Part shown: in pieces, positions 52,045 to 59,875 of the stretch | How positions within the stretch are numbered: position 1 is the first letter of the stretch | Layout: every line of letters starts with the position of its first letter | Assembly: GCF_022288725.1 (NCBI RefSeq) | Contig: NZ_JAKNTA010000010.1 | Span: 130,398 to 194,397, forward strand | DNA: 64,000 bases | Direction: 5' to 3' | Origin: Kitasatospora sp. A2-31 | GTDB taxonomy: Bacteria > Actinomycetota > Actinomycetes > Streptomycetales > Streptomycetaceae | The notes under the pieces: model-generated | Seen by the model: the letters and a program-made list of their open reading frames with translations, nothing else | What the model was told of the DNA's origin: nothing | Database searches by the model: none | Program-made: the position numbers and the translations under genes

Positions 52045-52488
52045 CTAGCCGGCCGGCCCGCCGCCGCCCGCTCCGCCCGCACCCGGGCCCGGCCCGGCAG
52101 GACCAGGCCCGGCCGGAGCAGCGCCACCCGGACCGCCGGCTCCACCCACCGATCGGAGGACGTCGAGCCGGTGCCGGTACTCCTCCGCGTCGATCTCCCC
52201 CCGCGCGAACCGCTCGGCCAGCAACTGTTCGGCCGTCGGCGGGGCGGCCCTGACCGGCCCGCCCGGTCCCACCGGCGCCACCGCTCCCCCGGCACCAGCG
52301 GCACCGCCCGATCCGGCCGGCCCCCACGGAGCCGGCGCGACGGGCCGCGACGTCCGCGAGAGGTGGCGGACCAACGCGATCCCGGCCAGCACCAGCACCG
52401 CCAGGAGCAGCAGCATCCCGAGCGCCAGCAGACCCATCCCCCAGCCGCTCAAGCCGTGGCTGTGCCCGTGCCCGTTCCAGTGATACAT
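52045..52488 (-). CDS. SHOCT-domain membrane protein
   Basis: A 147-residue protein. A His/Gly-rich start (MYHWNGHGHSHGLSGW) is followed by one membrane helix (about 17-40, GMGLLALGMLLLLAVLVLAG), a Pro/Gly/Ala linker, and the SHOCT-type helix AEQLLAERFARGEIDAEEYR with RLDVL (about 86-110). The tail is a Gly/Pro/Ala-rich, disordered stretch. SHOCT segments mediate oligomerisation in many bacterial proteins; function is otherwise unknown. The start follows GAGGAGG and is well supported over upstream ATG codons. The histidine-rich N-terminus could bind metal, but this is a guess. Confidence 0.85.
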   Translation of the reverse strand: MYHWNGHGHSHGLSGWGMGLLALGMLLLLAVLVLAGIALVRHLSRTSRPVAPAPWGPAGSGGAAGAGGAVAPVGPGGPVRAAPPTAEQLLAERFARGEIDAEEYRHRLDVLRSVGGAGGPGGAAPAGPGPAGPGPGAGGAGGGGPAG

Positions 52489-52640
52489 CGCGGACCTCCT
52501 CTGCCGGCCCGGGACCGGAGCCGCCGAGGCGACCGGCCCCCACCCACCCATCGTGCGCCCGGAACCGACCGGACGAGCGTGAGGATTGTCTGAGAATGCC
52601 CGGAACCGACCTCCCGGCCCGCCGGGCGACCCACCGGGGG

Positions 52641-52646
52641 TAGCGT
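52641..52646 (+). promoter_or_regulatory. -10 box of 52655 gene (leaderless-type)
   Basis: TAGCGT is 8 bases before the ATG at 52655 and there is no ribosome-binding site, consistent with a leaderless transcript. Confidence 0.45.
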
Positions 52647-52654
52647 TACTGACC

Positions 52655-53026
52655 ATGGACCGACACCCGCCGATCGACGACCCCGAGCGGCTCGTCGCGA
52701 CCGGAGTGCTCCGCCGCTACGAGGACGGGCGCCTGCACCCGGCCCTCGGCTACTCGCCGATCTCCTACGTCTCGACCCGGCTCTGGGACGAGCTCACGGC
52801 CCTGGCCATCGCCCCGTCCGCAGCCGCCACCACCGCGCACGCACTGCTGCGCGCCATCGCCGCCGATGCCGTCGACGCGGCGCTCGCCCCCGGAAACGAG
52901 CGGGCCCCGCGCAACGACCTGTACGTGACCCACCCCGCGTACATCGGTCCGCACCGCCGGGTGGTCTGGTTCCAGCGCACCGGCCCGCGCGGCCTGATCA
53001 CCGCGACGCTGCCTCCCGACTCCTGA
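52655..53026 (+). CDS. Hypothetical protein, 123 residues
   Basis: A small soluble protein starting MDRHPPIDDPERLVATGVL and ending HPAYIGPHRRVVWFQRTGPR before a short tail. It has mixed helix/strand character: a helical middle (AAATTAHALLRAIAADAVDA) and a last beta pair. No family was recognised. The leaderless-type -10 box supports the start at 52655, and composition is typical of coding sequence. It stands alone, with convergent downstream genes, and nothing nearby suggests a partner. Confidence 0.65.
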   Translation: MDRHPPIDDPERLVATGVLRRYEDGRLHPALGYSPISYVSTRLWDELTALAIAPSAAATTAHALLRAIAADAVDAALAPGNERAPRNDLYVTHPAYIGPHRRVVWFQRTGPRGLITATLPPDS

Positions 53027-53105
53027 GCCGGGCCCGGAAGGTGGCGGCCCAGGCCCGCCGCCGTCCCGGTCCGGCGTCCCGGTCCGCCGTCCCGGGCGGT
53101 CGCTC

Positions 53106-53756
53106 TCAGCGCTCGACCCAGAGCGCGCGGCAGACCCAGCTGAGCCGGGGCGGCCCGAGCACGGGCGGCCGGGCGTGGTAGGTGCCGTCGGAGACGGACA
53201 GGTTGACGATCAGATAGGCGTGCCAGTCCGGGCCGACGCCGCGCCGGTCGGCGTGGATCAGCGTGTCGTCGACGAACCAGTCCACGGACTGGGCGCCGAA
53301 CACCGTGCGCATCGCGAAGGTCGCGCCCGGGGCTATACCGGCCTCGGCCCCGTGCCAGTAGCGGTAACCGCCGCGGACGTGGTTGGAGATCTCCAGCAGG
53401 TCCGGGTTGTCGGGGTGGTACTCGAAGACGTCCACCTCGTTGCCGCCGTCGCGCCACGTCCAGATCGCGGGCCAGGCCCCGAGCTCGACCGGGAGCGTGA
53501 CCTCGGCGCCGAGCACGTCCCCGGTGCGGACCTGGAATCCCTCCGGGCTGCCCTCGGTGGTGAGCAGGTTGCAGGTCCACAGGTCGCTGCCGCGGCGCCG
53601 GGTGGCGGCGAAGACGCCGCCGGGGCAGTACGCGCGACTGAGGTAGTCGAGTTTGTGGTCGCCGCGGTTGGTCGGCCCCATCCGGGGATAGGCGCTGCTG
53701 CGCCCCGCCGTCCACTGCCTGGTCGAAGTGAAGTCCGCGTCGAACACGACTGCCAC
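53106..53756 (-). CDS. GH16-like protein without signal peptide
   Basis: A 216-residue protein resembling the beta-jelly-roll of glycoside hydrolase family 16. WPAIWTWRDGGNEVDVFEYH includes the ExDxxE catalytic pattern (E-V-D-V-F-E), followed by NHVRGGYRYWHG, WFVDDTLIHAD and LIVNLSVSD. GH16 enzymes usually act on secreted beta-glucans, but there is no signal peptide or anchor, so an intracellular or unconventional role is suggested. GTG start chosen with GGGGAGG 5 bases upstream rather than an ATG at 53837. The chain is shorter than typical GH16 catalytic domains (about 230-280 residues), so the family call is moderate. Confidence 0.7.
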   Translation of the reverse strand: MAVVFDADFTSTRQWTAGRSSAYPRMGPTNRGDHKLDYLSRAYCPGGVFAATRRRGSDLWTCNLLTTEGSPEGFQVRTGDVLGAEVTLPVELGAWPAIWTWRDGGNEVDVFEYHPDNPDLLEISNHVRGGYRYWHGAEAGIAPGATFAMRTVFGAQSVDWFVDDTLIHADRRGVGPDWHAYLIVNLSVSDGTYHARPPVLGPPRLSWVCRALWVER

Positions 53757-53934
53757 GGCCGCCTCCCCGGTGCCCCTGCGCGCCGCCGGCCCTCCACCGG
53801 CGGACACACAGGGTGACTTACCCGGTACGCTCCGCACTATGCGAAGCGGACCGTCCGGATCCGTGGCGGCCGTGAAGGTCCGGGCCGGGGAGGCGGCCGG
53901 GGAGCGGCCGGGGACGGCCGGGCCGCGGCGGCCG

Positions 53935-54612
53935 TCAGCCGATCCCGGCCACCTCGGCGCCGGCTCCGCCGAAGCCGTGGAGGCTGGCGAGCCGGTCGGT
54001 GACCGAGACGACGCCGTCGACCGAGCGGCAGAGGTTCAGCACGATCGGGACGAGGTACGGCTCCGGGACGGTGCCGCTGAGCACCACGCGACCGTGGTCC
54101 ACCTCCACCCCCACCTCGGCCGGGCTGACCCCCTCGATCCGGCCGAGCACCTCCTCGACGATCTCGCGGCGGATCACCCGGTCCTCGCGCAGGAACACGC
54201 GCAGCAGGTCGCCCCGGCTGACCATGGCGACGACCCGGCCGTCCTCGTCCAGCACCGGCAGCCGCTTCACGCCGTGCCGGGCCATCAGCCGCGCCGCCGC
54301 GACCACGCTGGTGCCGGGGGTGGTGCAGACGGGCGGGCCGGTCATCAGGTCCGCCGCGGTGACGGCTCCGCCCGGCCCCGTGCGGGTCAGTTCCGGGGCC
54401 GGCAGCAGGCTGCCCGGGTCCTCCTGGGCCGCCAGGGTGAGCAGGAGGTCCGCCTCCGAGACGATGCCGAGCGGCCGGCCCTCGCTGTCGACCACCGGCA
54501 CCCCGGTGATGTCGTACTCGGCCAACAGGGCGACGATCTCCCGGAAGCCGGTCTCGGGCGCGACCCCGACCACGGGGCTGGTCATCACTGATTCGACGCT
54601 GGCATGCCGCAC
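53935..54612 (-). CDS. CBS-pair protein with BON domain
   Basis: A 225-residue protein. Two CBS motifs (about 8-65, VMTSPVVGVAPETGFREIVA; and about 90-140, DLMTGPPVCTTPGTSVVAAA) form a Bateman module that binds adenine nucleotides, and a BON-like C-terminus (VGVEVDHGRVVLSGTVPEPY and LCRSVDGVVSVTDRL) may bind membranes or other proteins. Both CBS halves keep ITGVPVVDSEG/VKRLPVLDEDG. Common in Streptomyces; possibly an energy sensor. GTG start after GAGGTGAACC. Divergent from the NAD-binding protein at 54957. Confidence 0.9.
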   Translation of the reverse strand: MRHASVESVMTSPVVGVAPETGFREIVALLAEYDITGVPVVDSEGRPLGIVSEADLLLTLAAQEDPGSLLPAPELTRTGPGGAVTAADLMTGPPVCTTPGTSVVAAARLMARHGVKRLPVLDEDGRVVAMVSRGDLLRVFLREDRVIRREIVEEVLGRIEGVSPAEVGVEVDHGRVVLSGTVPEPYLVPIVLNLCRSVDGVVSVTDRLASLHGFGGAGAEVAGIG

Positions 54613-54956
54613 GCCGGTTCACCTCGTCCGCGAGCGATGTCGGCCGGACGACCGTCGTCCGGCCGCGGTACCTGGAGCATCGCCCCTGGCGGCGGGGGAC
54701 CGCCAGGGGCCAAGGGGCTGAAAACCCGGGACCAACGGCCCCTGACGCCGAACCTCCCGCTCACCGCCGGCGAATCTCCCGCTCACCGCCGGACACGCGG
54801 TTCACCGCCGGCGGGAAGCCCGGCGCGCACCGCCGCCCGCCCGTGCTGTGGCGGCCCGCACCCGTCGGGGAGAAGCTGCTCGGAGAGACCGGTACCCCCG
54901 GACCGCATCACTTCGCGCCGTCCCCGTCACCACCGCCCCGAGGCGTTGGAGCCGCC
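54613..54956. other. Divergent gap: hairpin and direct repeat
   Basis: The 344-base gap between the CBS gene and the NAD-binding gene holds no gene. An 11-bp perfect inverted repeat is at 54682-54710, and CTCCCGCTCACCGCCGG occurs twice (54754-54770, 54776-54792), with a degenerate third copy (TTCACCGCCGG). Confidence 0.6.
54682..54710. promoter_or_regulatory. Perfect inverted repeat between divergent genes
   Basis: GCCCCTGGCGG and CCGCCAGGGGC around a 7-base CGGGGGA spacer. Since both flanking genes read away from it, a terminator role is unlikely; a leader hairpin or protein-binding site is more likely. Confidence 0.5.
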
Positions 54957-56489
54957 ATGACCGCACCGACCGCCCCCGCTCACCCGCTGCGCTGCCTGGT
55001 CACCGGCGCCACCGGCTACCTCGGCGGCCGGCTCGTCCCCGAGCTGCTCGCCGCCGGCCACTCGGTGCGCTGCCTGGTCCGCGACCCGGGGCGGCTGCGC
55101 GACCACGCGTGGCGCGCCCGGGTCGAGGCGGCCCGGGGGGACGTCACCCGCCCCGACACGCTGCCCGGGGCCTTCGCCGGCATCGACGTCGCGTACTACC
55201 TGGTGCACTCGCTGGGCACCGGCCGCGACTTCGAGGAGACCGACCGTGCCGCCGCCCGGGCCTTCGGCGAGGCGGCCGCACGCGCGGGCGTCCGCCGGAT
55301 CGTCTACCTCGGCGGGCTGCTCCCCCGCGGTGTGCCGCCGCACGAGCTCTCCCCGCACCTGCGCTCGCGCGCCGAGGTCGGCCGGGTGCTGCGCTCCTGC
55401 GGTGTGCCCACGGCCGAGCTGCGAGCCGCCGTGATCATCGGCTCCGGCTCGGCCTCCTTCGAGATGCTCCGCTACCTGACCGAGCGGCTGCCCGTGATGG
55501 TCACCCCGAGCTGGGTGGGCACCCGGATCCAGCCGATCGCCGTCCACGACGTGCTGCGCCACCTCACCGGCGCCGCGCTCCTGCCGCCGGAGGTGAACCG
55601 GGCCTTCGACCTCGGCGGCCCCGAGGTCCTCACCTACCGGGAGATGATGCAGCGGTACGCCGCCGTCGCCGGGCTGCCGCACCGGGTGATCCTGCCGGTT
55701 CCGGTGCTCACCCCCAGGCTCTCCAGCCTCTGGGTCGGGCTGGTCACGCCGGTGCCGAACCGGCTGGCCCGGCCGCTGGTGGAGTCGCTGCGGCACGAGG
55801 TGGTCTGCGGCGAGCACGACATCGCCCGGTACGTGCCCGACCCGCCCGGCGGGCTCACCGGCTTCGACCGGGCCGTGGAGCTGGCCCTGCACCGGATCAG
55901 GGACGCCGACGTGACCACCCGCTGGTCCTCCGCCTCAGTCCCGGGCGCGCCGAGCGATCCGCTGCCCACCGACCCCGACTGGGCCGGCGGGAGCCTCTAC
56001 CAGGACGTGCGGGAGCGCCGCGTGGGCGCCCCGCCGGCGGAGCTCTGGCGGGTGGTGGAGGGCATCGGCGGCGAGAACGGCTGGTACTCGTTCCCGCTCG
56101 CCTGGACGCTGCGCGGCCTGCTCGACCGGCTGGCGGGCGGGGTCGGCCTGCGCCGGGGCCGCCGCGACCCGGCCCGGCTGCGGATCGGCGACTCGCTGGA
56201 CTTCTGGAGGGTGGAGGAGATCGAGCGGGGCCGGCTGCTGCGGCTGCGCGCCGAGATGCGGCTGCCCGGCCTCGCCTGGCTGGAGCTCTCGGTGGGCCCG
56301 GACGGCGACGGCGGGAGCCGCTACCGCCAGCGGGCCCTGTTCCACCCGCACGGGCTGGCCGGGCACGCCTACTGGTGGTCGATCGCGCCGTTCCACGCGG
56401 CGGTGTTCGGGGGCATGGCCCGGCGGATCGCCGAACGCGCGGAAGCGGCCCGGCAGGAGGCCGCCCCACGCGGCGCAACCATCACATGA
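54957..56489 (+). CDS. NAD(P)-binding (SDR-like) protein with DUF2867 domain
   Basis: A 510-residue protein. The first 300 residues are an atypical short-chain-dehydrogenase fold: VTGATGYLGGRLV is the NAD(P) glycine motif, VAYYLVHSLGTGRDFEETDR the central region, and VYLGGLLPRG replaces the usual SS-Y-K site, so it may be catalytically weak. Residues about 330-500 correspond to DUF2867 (YQDVRERRVGAPPAELWRVV, GDSLDFWRVEEIERGRLLRL, HAYWWSIAPFHAAVFGGMA), a lipid-binding-like fold. Full-length proteins of this kind are common in actinobacteria, with an oxidoreductase role guessed. GGAG before ATG; the next gene follows after 63 bases. Confidence 0.88.
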   Translation: MTAPTAPAHPLRCLVTGATGYLGGRLVPELLAAGHSVRCLVRDPGRLRDHAWRARVEAARGDVTRPDTLPGAFAGIDVAYYLVHSLGTGRDFEETDRAAARAFGEAAARAGVRRIVYLGGLLPRGVPPHELSPHLRSRAEVGRVLRSCGVPTAELRAAVIIGSGSASFEMLRYLTERLPVMVTPSWVGTRIQPIAVHDVLRHLTGAALLPPEVNRAFDLGGPEVLTYREMMQRYAAVAGLPHRVILPVPVLTPRLSSLWVGLVTPVPNRLARPLVESLRHEVVCGEHDIARYVPDPPGGLTGFDRAVELALHRIRDADVTTRWSSASVPGAPSDPLPTDPDWAGGSLYQDVRERRVGAPPAELWRVVEGIGGENGWYSFPLAWTLRGLLDRLAGGVGLRRGRRDPARLRIGDSLDFWRVEEIERGRLLRLRAEMRLPGLAWLELSVGPDGDGGSRYRQRALFHPHGLAGHAYWWSIAPFHAAVFGGMARRIAERAEAARQEAAPRGATIT

Positions 56490-56552
56490 TCGACTCGTTG
56501 GACCGTCCACCACGACACACACGGCACCACGGACGGCCCGGCGGAGGAAGCG

Positions 56553-58463
56553 TTGGCAGGACGGATAGACGCGGGAACACCGCTGCGGGGCACGGTCGGG
56601 CGGCCGGTCGCGGAGGCCGAGGCGGCACTGGTCCGCCACTACCGGCGGCTGGTCCGGCTGGCGTACCTGGCGCTGCCGGCCGACCGGGACCGCCACGGCC
56701 GGGTGCTCGCCGCACACGCCGCCGTCCAGCGGGCGCTGCCGTCACGCTGGACCCTGCGGGACCTGCTGGCCGAGCCCGTCGGGCCCGACGAGGACTCGCT
56801 CTACGCCGCCCTGCGGCAGCGGGTGCTGCGAGCCGCGCTGCGGCCGCGGCCGGGCGAGCGCCTGCTCGCGCCCCGGGTCTGGGGACTGCGGCTGTTCACC
56901 CCCGGCGGCGGTGAGGAGGACGCGGCGCTGGACCGCGAACTGGCCGGCCTCGACGCGCCCGCCCGCGCGGCGTTCGCCCTGCTCGCCGTGGACGGGCTGA
57001 CGCCGGTTCAGGCCGCCGGGGCGCTGCGCCAGGCCGGTGCGGCCGAGCCCGACCCGGCGGTCGAGCGGGCCGAGCGGCTGCGCGCCGGATCGGAGCCGGG
57101 GCGGCCGGCCTTCGACCCGTGCGCCGTCCGCGTCCAGCCCACGGACCTGCTGCGCCGTCGCCGGGCCTGGGGCGTCTCGCTGGGGGTCGCCGCGCTCGCC
57201 CTCACCACCTCCGCCGCCGTCCTGGCCGGCGCGGGCTCCGGCGCCGGCGGGGGTGGTACGGCCGCCGCCCGCCCCCGGTCCGTCCCACCGAGCGGCACGG
57301 CGCCCGATCCGGGGCGGGTGGTCCGCACCCCGGCCGACCGGTGGCAGCACACCGCGCGGATGGACTTCTCCGCCTGGCCCGCCCGGGGCGACCGCCGGGA
57401 CGACCCCGCACTGCTCGGACGCGCCCTGGCCGCCTGGGCGCAGCCCGGCCCCCAGACCCGGGCCGAGCCGGGCACCGACACCGCCCCGCCGCAGGGCGCG
57501 CCGCACCTGCTCTTCGCCGGTACGGTCGACGGCGCCGCCGTGGTGGTGCTGTACGACGGCGGTCGGCTCGCCCGCTACACCGACGGGCGCGGTGGCGGCC
57601 TGGACCTCGCCCGGGCCGACGACGCGGACGTCACCACGGCCGCCGCGGTGGTGCTGCGCCGTCAGGGCACCTCCGCCCGGTACCTGCTCGCGCCGTGGAT
57701 CGAGGCCGCCGACCTGCGGCGCTCGGACCAGCCCGACGCGCCCGGCAGACCGCTGGAGCGGACGGACGGGGTGACCGCCGCGGCGGCGGCGCCCGCGACC
57801 ACCGCCTCCCCTGGGCCGCTCGCCGACTGCCGGAGCGCCGCGGTGCTGCAGCTGCGCTCCTCGCCGGCCATCGCCGAGAAGCACGTCTTCCTGCTGGCCG
57901 ATCTCGGCGGGCTGGTCCCGGCCCACCTCACCTACACGCCGCCGCCGGACCGCGCCCGGCCCGCCCGGGAGCCGCGCGAGGCCGCCGGTCCGGACGCGCT
58001 GCAGGCCTGGGCGCGGGGCGGCTGCGCGGTGCCGGACTCCTCGCCGGGGGTCAAACAGCTCGACCTCTGGACGTTCGCCGTCCAGCAGCTGCCGCAGAAC
58101 GCGGGTGCGGCGTCCTGGGTGTGCCTGCGGGCCGACCGCTGGGACGGCGAGGGCAGTGCGGCCACCGCCGTCCTGCTGCCCGGGGCGCGCGGGCCGCAGC
58201 GCACCGGCGGCGGCCCGGGGCGGGCCTGCAGCCGGTTCGAGCAGGACACCGTCGGCTGGACGTGGTGGCGCTCCCCGCAGGGCACCGAGTTCCTGCTGGC
58301 GGCGGGCAGCCGGCGGGTCGCCCGGATCGGCGTCAAGGGGCCCGACTGGACGGCCGACCGCCCGGCGCCCGACCACACCCTCGCCGTCGAGCGCCCGGCC
58401 CGGGCCGCCGTCACGGTCGAGGGCGTGCTCGAAGGCGGCACCCGGATCGCCCCGCTCCGCTGA
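56553..58463 (+). CDS. Membrane protein with sigma-factor-like N-terminus
   Basis: A 636-residue protein of unknown function. Residues 20-170 are helical and recall a degenerate sigma factor or its adapter (ALVRHYRRLVRLAYLALPAD, ARAAFALLAVDGLTPVQAAG, the latter like sigma region 4). One membrane helix is at about 206-228 (WGVSLGVAALALTTSAAVLA) and the remaining 400 residues would be extracellular: beta-rich with paired cysteines (LADCRSAAV, GGCAVPDSS, WVCLRAD, RACSRFEQD). The TTG start has an ideal GGAGGAAG. Such a layout suggests transmembrane signalling to transcription, but this is inference. Confidence 0.7.
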   Translation: MAGRIDAGTPLRGTVGRPVAEAEAALVRHYRRLVRLAYLALPADRDRHGRVLAAHAAVQRALPSRWTLRDLLAEPVGPDEDSLYAALRQRVLRAALRPRPGERLLAPRVWGLRLFTPGGGEEDAALDRELAGLDAPARAAFALLAVDGLTPVQAAGALRQAGAAEPDPAVERAERLRAGSEPGRPAFDPCAVRVQPTDLLRRRRAWGVSLGVAALALTTSAAVLAGAGSGAGGGGTAAARPRSVPPSGTAPDPGRVVRTPADRWQHTARMDFSAWPARGDRRDDPALLGRALAAWAQPGPQTRAEPGTDTAPPQGAPHLLFAGTVDGAAVVVLYDGGRLARYTDGRGGGLDLARADDADVTTAAAVVLRRQGTSARYLLAPWIEAADLRRSDQPDAPGRPLERTDGVTAAAAAPATTASPGPLADCRSAAVLQLRSSPAIAEKHVFLLADLGGLVPAHLTYTPPPDRARPAREPREAAGPDALQAWARGGCAVPDSSPGVKQLDLWTFAVQQLPQNAGAASWVCLRADRWDGEGSAATAVLLPGARGPQRTGGGPGRACSRFEQDTVGWTWWRSPQGTEFLLAAGSRRVARIGVKGPDWTADRPAPDHTLAVERPARAAVTVEGVLEGGTRIAPLR

Positions 58464-58509
58464 CCCGCGCCCCGGCCGGCTCCGGGAACCGGCCGGTTCC
58501 GGAGACCAT

Positions 58510-58559
58510 CCGACTCCCGGGACCGTCCGGCTCCCGGGACCGTCCGGCTCCGGGGACCG
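58510..58559. repeat. 17-bp direct repeat x3
   Basis: CCGACTCCCGGGACCGT, CCGGCTCCCGGGACCGT and CCGGCTCCGGGGACCG follow each other in the gap between convergent genes; the CTCCCGGGA cores are palindromic. Preceded by an imperfect hairpin (CCGGCCGG...CCGGCCGG) at 58473-58497 that may end transcription. Confidence 0.8.
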
Positions 58560-58577
58560 GCCCCCGCTCTGGACCGG

Positions 58578-59762
58578 TCAACGGGCGGTCAGGTCGGCCG
58601 GGTAGTCGGTCAGCTCCATCGTGCTGACCTTCTTGCCCAGCTCCAGCATCCGGTTCAGGATCCAGCTCCGCCCCAGCAGGGCGTTACGCAGCCGCAGTCC
58701 GGCCGCCGTGCCGGGCGCGAGGAAGGGACCGGTGCGGTCGCCGCCCTTCTGGCACCCCTCGGCGTAGCCGCGGACGGCGTTCTCGTAGCGGGTGAAGGCG
58801 GCCCGGTGGTCGCCGCGGGACCGGGCGAGCTCGCCGGCCAGGACGTAGGCGGCGACCACCGCGGTGCCGGTGCCCATGCCGCCGATGGTGGCGCCGCAGG
58901 CGGCGTCCCCGACGAGGGCGATCCGTCCGGTGGACCAGGCGGGGACGTCGGCCCGGCTGATCGAGTCGAAGTAGAGCTCGGGGGCGTCGTCGAGGCTCGC
59001 CAGCAGCCGGGGCACCTCCCAGCCGAGTCCGGCGAAGGACTTGCGGATCAACTCCTTCTGCTGCCCGGTGTCGTGCCGGTCGTAGTCGAGTTCGGGGGCG
59101 GCGAACAGCAGGAAGGCACCGGCCCTGGAGCGGTCCCGGTGGTCGCCGCCGATCGCGGCGAGCCGGCCCGGGACGTTCAGTCCGACCGAACCGGGCGGCA
59201 GGTCGAGGTAGTTGGGCAGCTGCCAGGTGGCCGCGTAGTAGCCGAGGTGGCGGACGTAGTGCCGCTCGGGGCCGAACGCCAGTGCGCGGACGTTGGAGTG
59301 GAGGCCGTCCGCGCCGATCACCAGGTCGAACACCCGGGGCGAGCCGTGCCGGAACTCGGCCCGGACGCCGGTGGGCGTCTGCTCCAGCGCGGTGATCGAG
59401 TCGCCGAAGACGTACTCCGCACCGGGCAGGCTGTGCCGGTACAGCACCTGGGCCAGTTCGCCGCGGGGCACCTCCAGCTCGCCGCCGGCGAAGTCGGCCG
59501 GCAGGTGGAGCCGTCGGCGACCCTGCCGGTCGACGAAGCTCATCGAGGTACCGCCGGTGGCGATCGCCCCCAGTTCGTCGAGCACACCCATCCGCTCCAG
59601 CACGGTGCGGTGGGTCGCACCGCGGAAGTCGACCGCCTGGCCGCCGCCGCGCAGGGCGGGCGCCAGCTCGACGACGGTGGGTTCGAATCCGTACCGGGCC
59701 AGCCAGTGGGCCAGTGCGGGGCCGGCGATGCTCGCGCCGGAGATGAGGACCTTCGTGCCCAC
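58578..59762 (-). CDS. FAD-dependent monooxygenase (TetX/PHZS-like)
   Basis: A 394-residue flavoprotein of the p-hydroxybenzoate-hydroxylase fold. VLISGASIAGPALAHWLARY is the N-terminal Rossmann motif; the last glycine region GRIALVGDAACGATIGGMGT is the second FAD motif; VIGADGLHSNVR is the DG motif. These flavoenzymes hydroxylate aromatic or polyketide substrates, or inactivate drugs such as tetracyclines and rifamycins. GTG start with GGAGC 8 bases upstream; earlier ATG gives residues unlike the family start. Divergent from a TetR gene through two operator-like palindromes, a typical drug-response arrangement. Confidence 0.9.
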   Translation of the reverse strand: MGTKVLISGASIAGPALAHWLARYGFEPTVVELAPALRGGGQAVDFRGATHRTVLERMGVLDELGAIATGGTSMSFVDRQGRRRLHLPADFAGGELEVPRGELAQVLYRHSLPGAEYVFGDSITALEQTPTGVRAEFRHGSPRVFDLVIGADGLHSNVRALAFGPERHYVRHLGYYAATWQLPNYLDLPPGSVGLNVPGRLAAIGGDHRDRSRAGAFLLFAAPELDYDRHDTGQQKELIRKSFAGLGWEVPRLLASLDDAPELYFDSISRADVPAWSTGRIALVGDAACGATIGGMGTGTAVVAAYVLAGELARSRGDHRAAFTRYENAVRGYAEGCQKGGDRTGPFLAPGTAAGLRLRNALLGRSWILNRMLELGKKVSTMELTDYPADLTAR

Positions 59763-59795
59763 GGGGATGCTCCGTTCGATGGAATCCAAAAAACT

Positions 59796-59838
59796 GTGTC
59801 CGGCGGACACCGATCATTGCTGTGTACGGTAGACACAG
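59796..59838. promoter_or_regulatory. Twin TetR-type operators between FMO and TetR genes
   Basis: GTGTCCG-G-CGGACAC (59796-59810) is a perfect 15-base palindrome, and CTGTGT-ACGGTAG-ACACAG (59820-59838) an inverted repeat with 6-bp arms over the TetR gene's likely -10 (TACGGT, 59825-59830). Both contain the half-site TGTGTnCGG. They are spaced 24-26 bases centre to centre, so a TetR dimer pair may bind both sides. Confidence 0.7.
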
Positions 59839-59875
59839 TTCGACGGTTCGACAAGACGGGACGCGGGGAGCGGGA

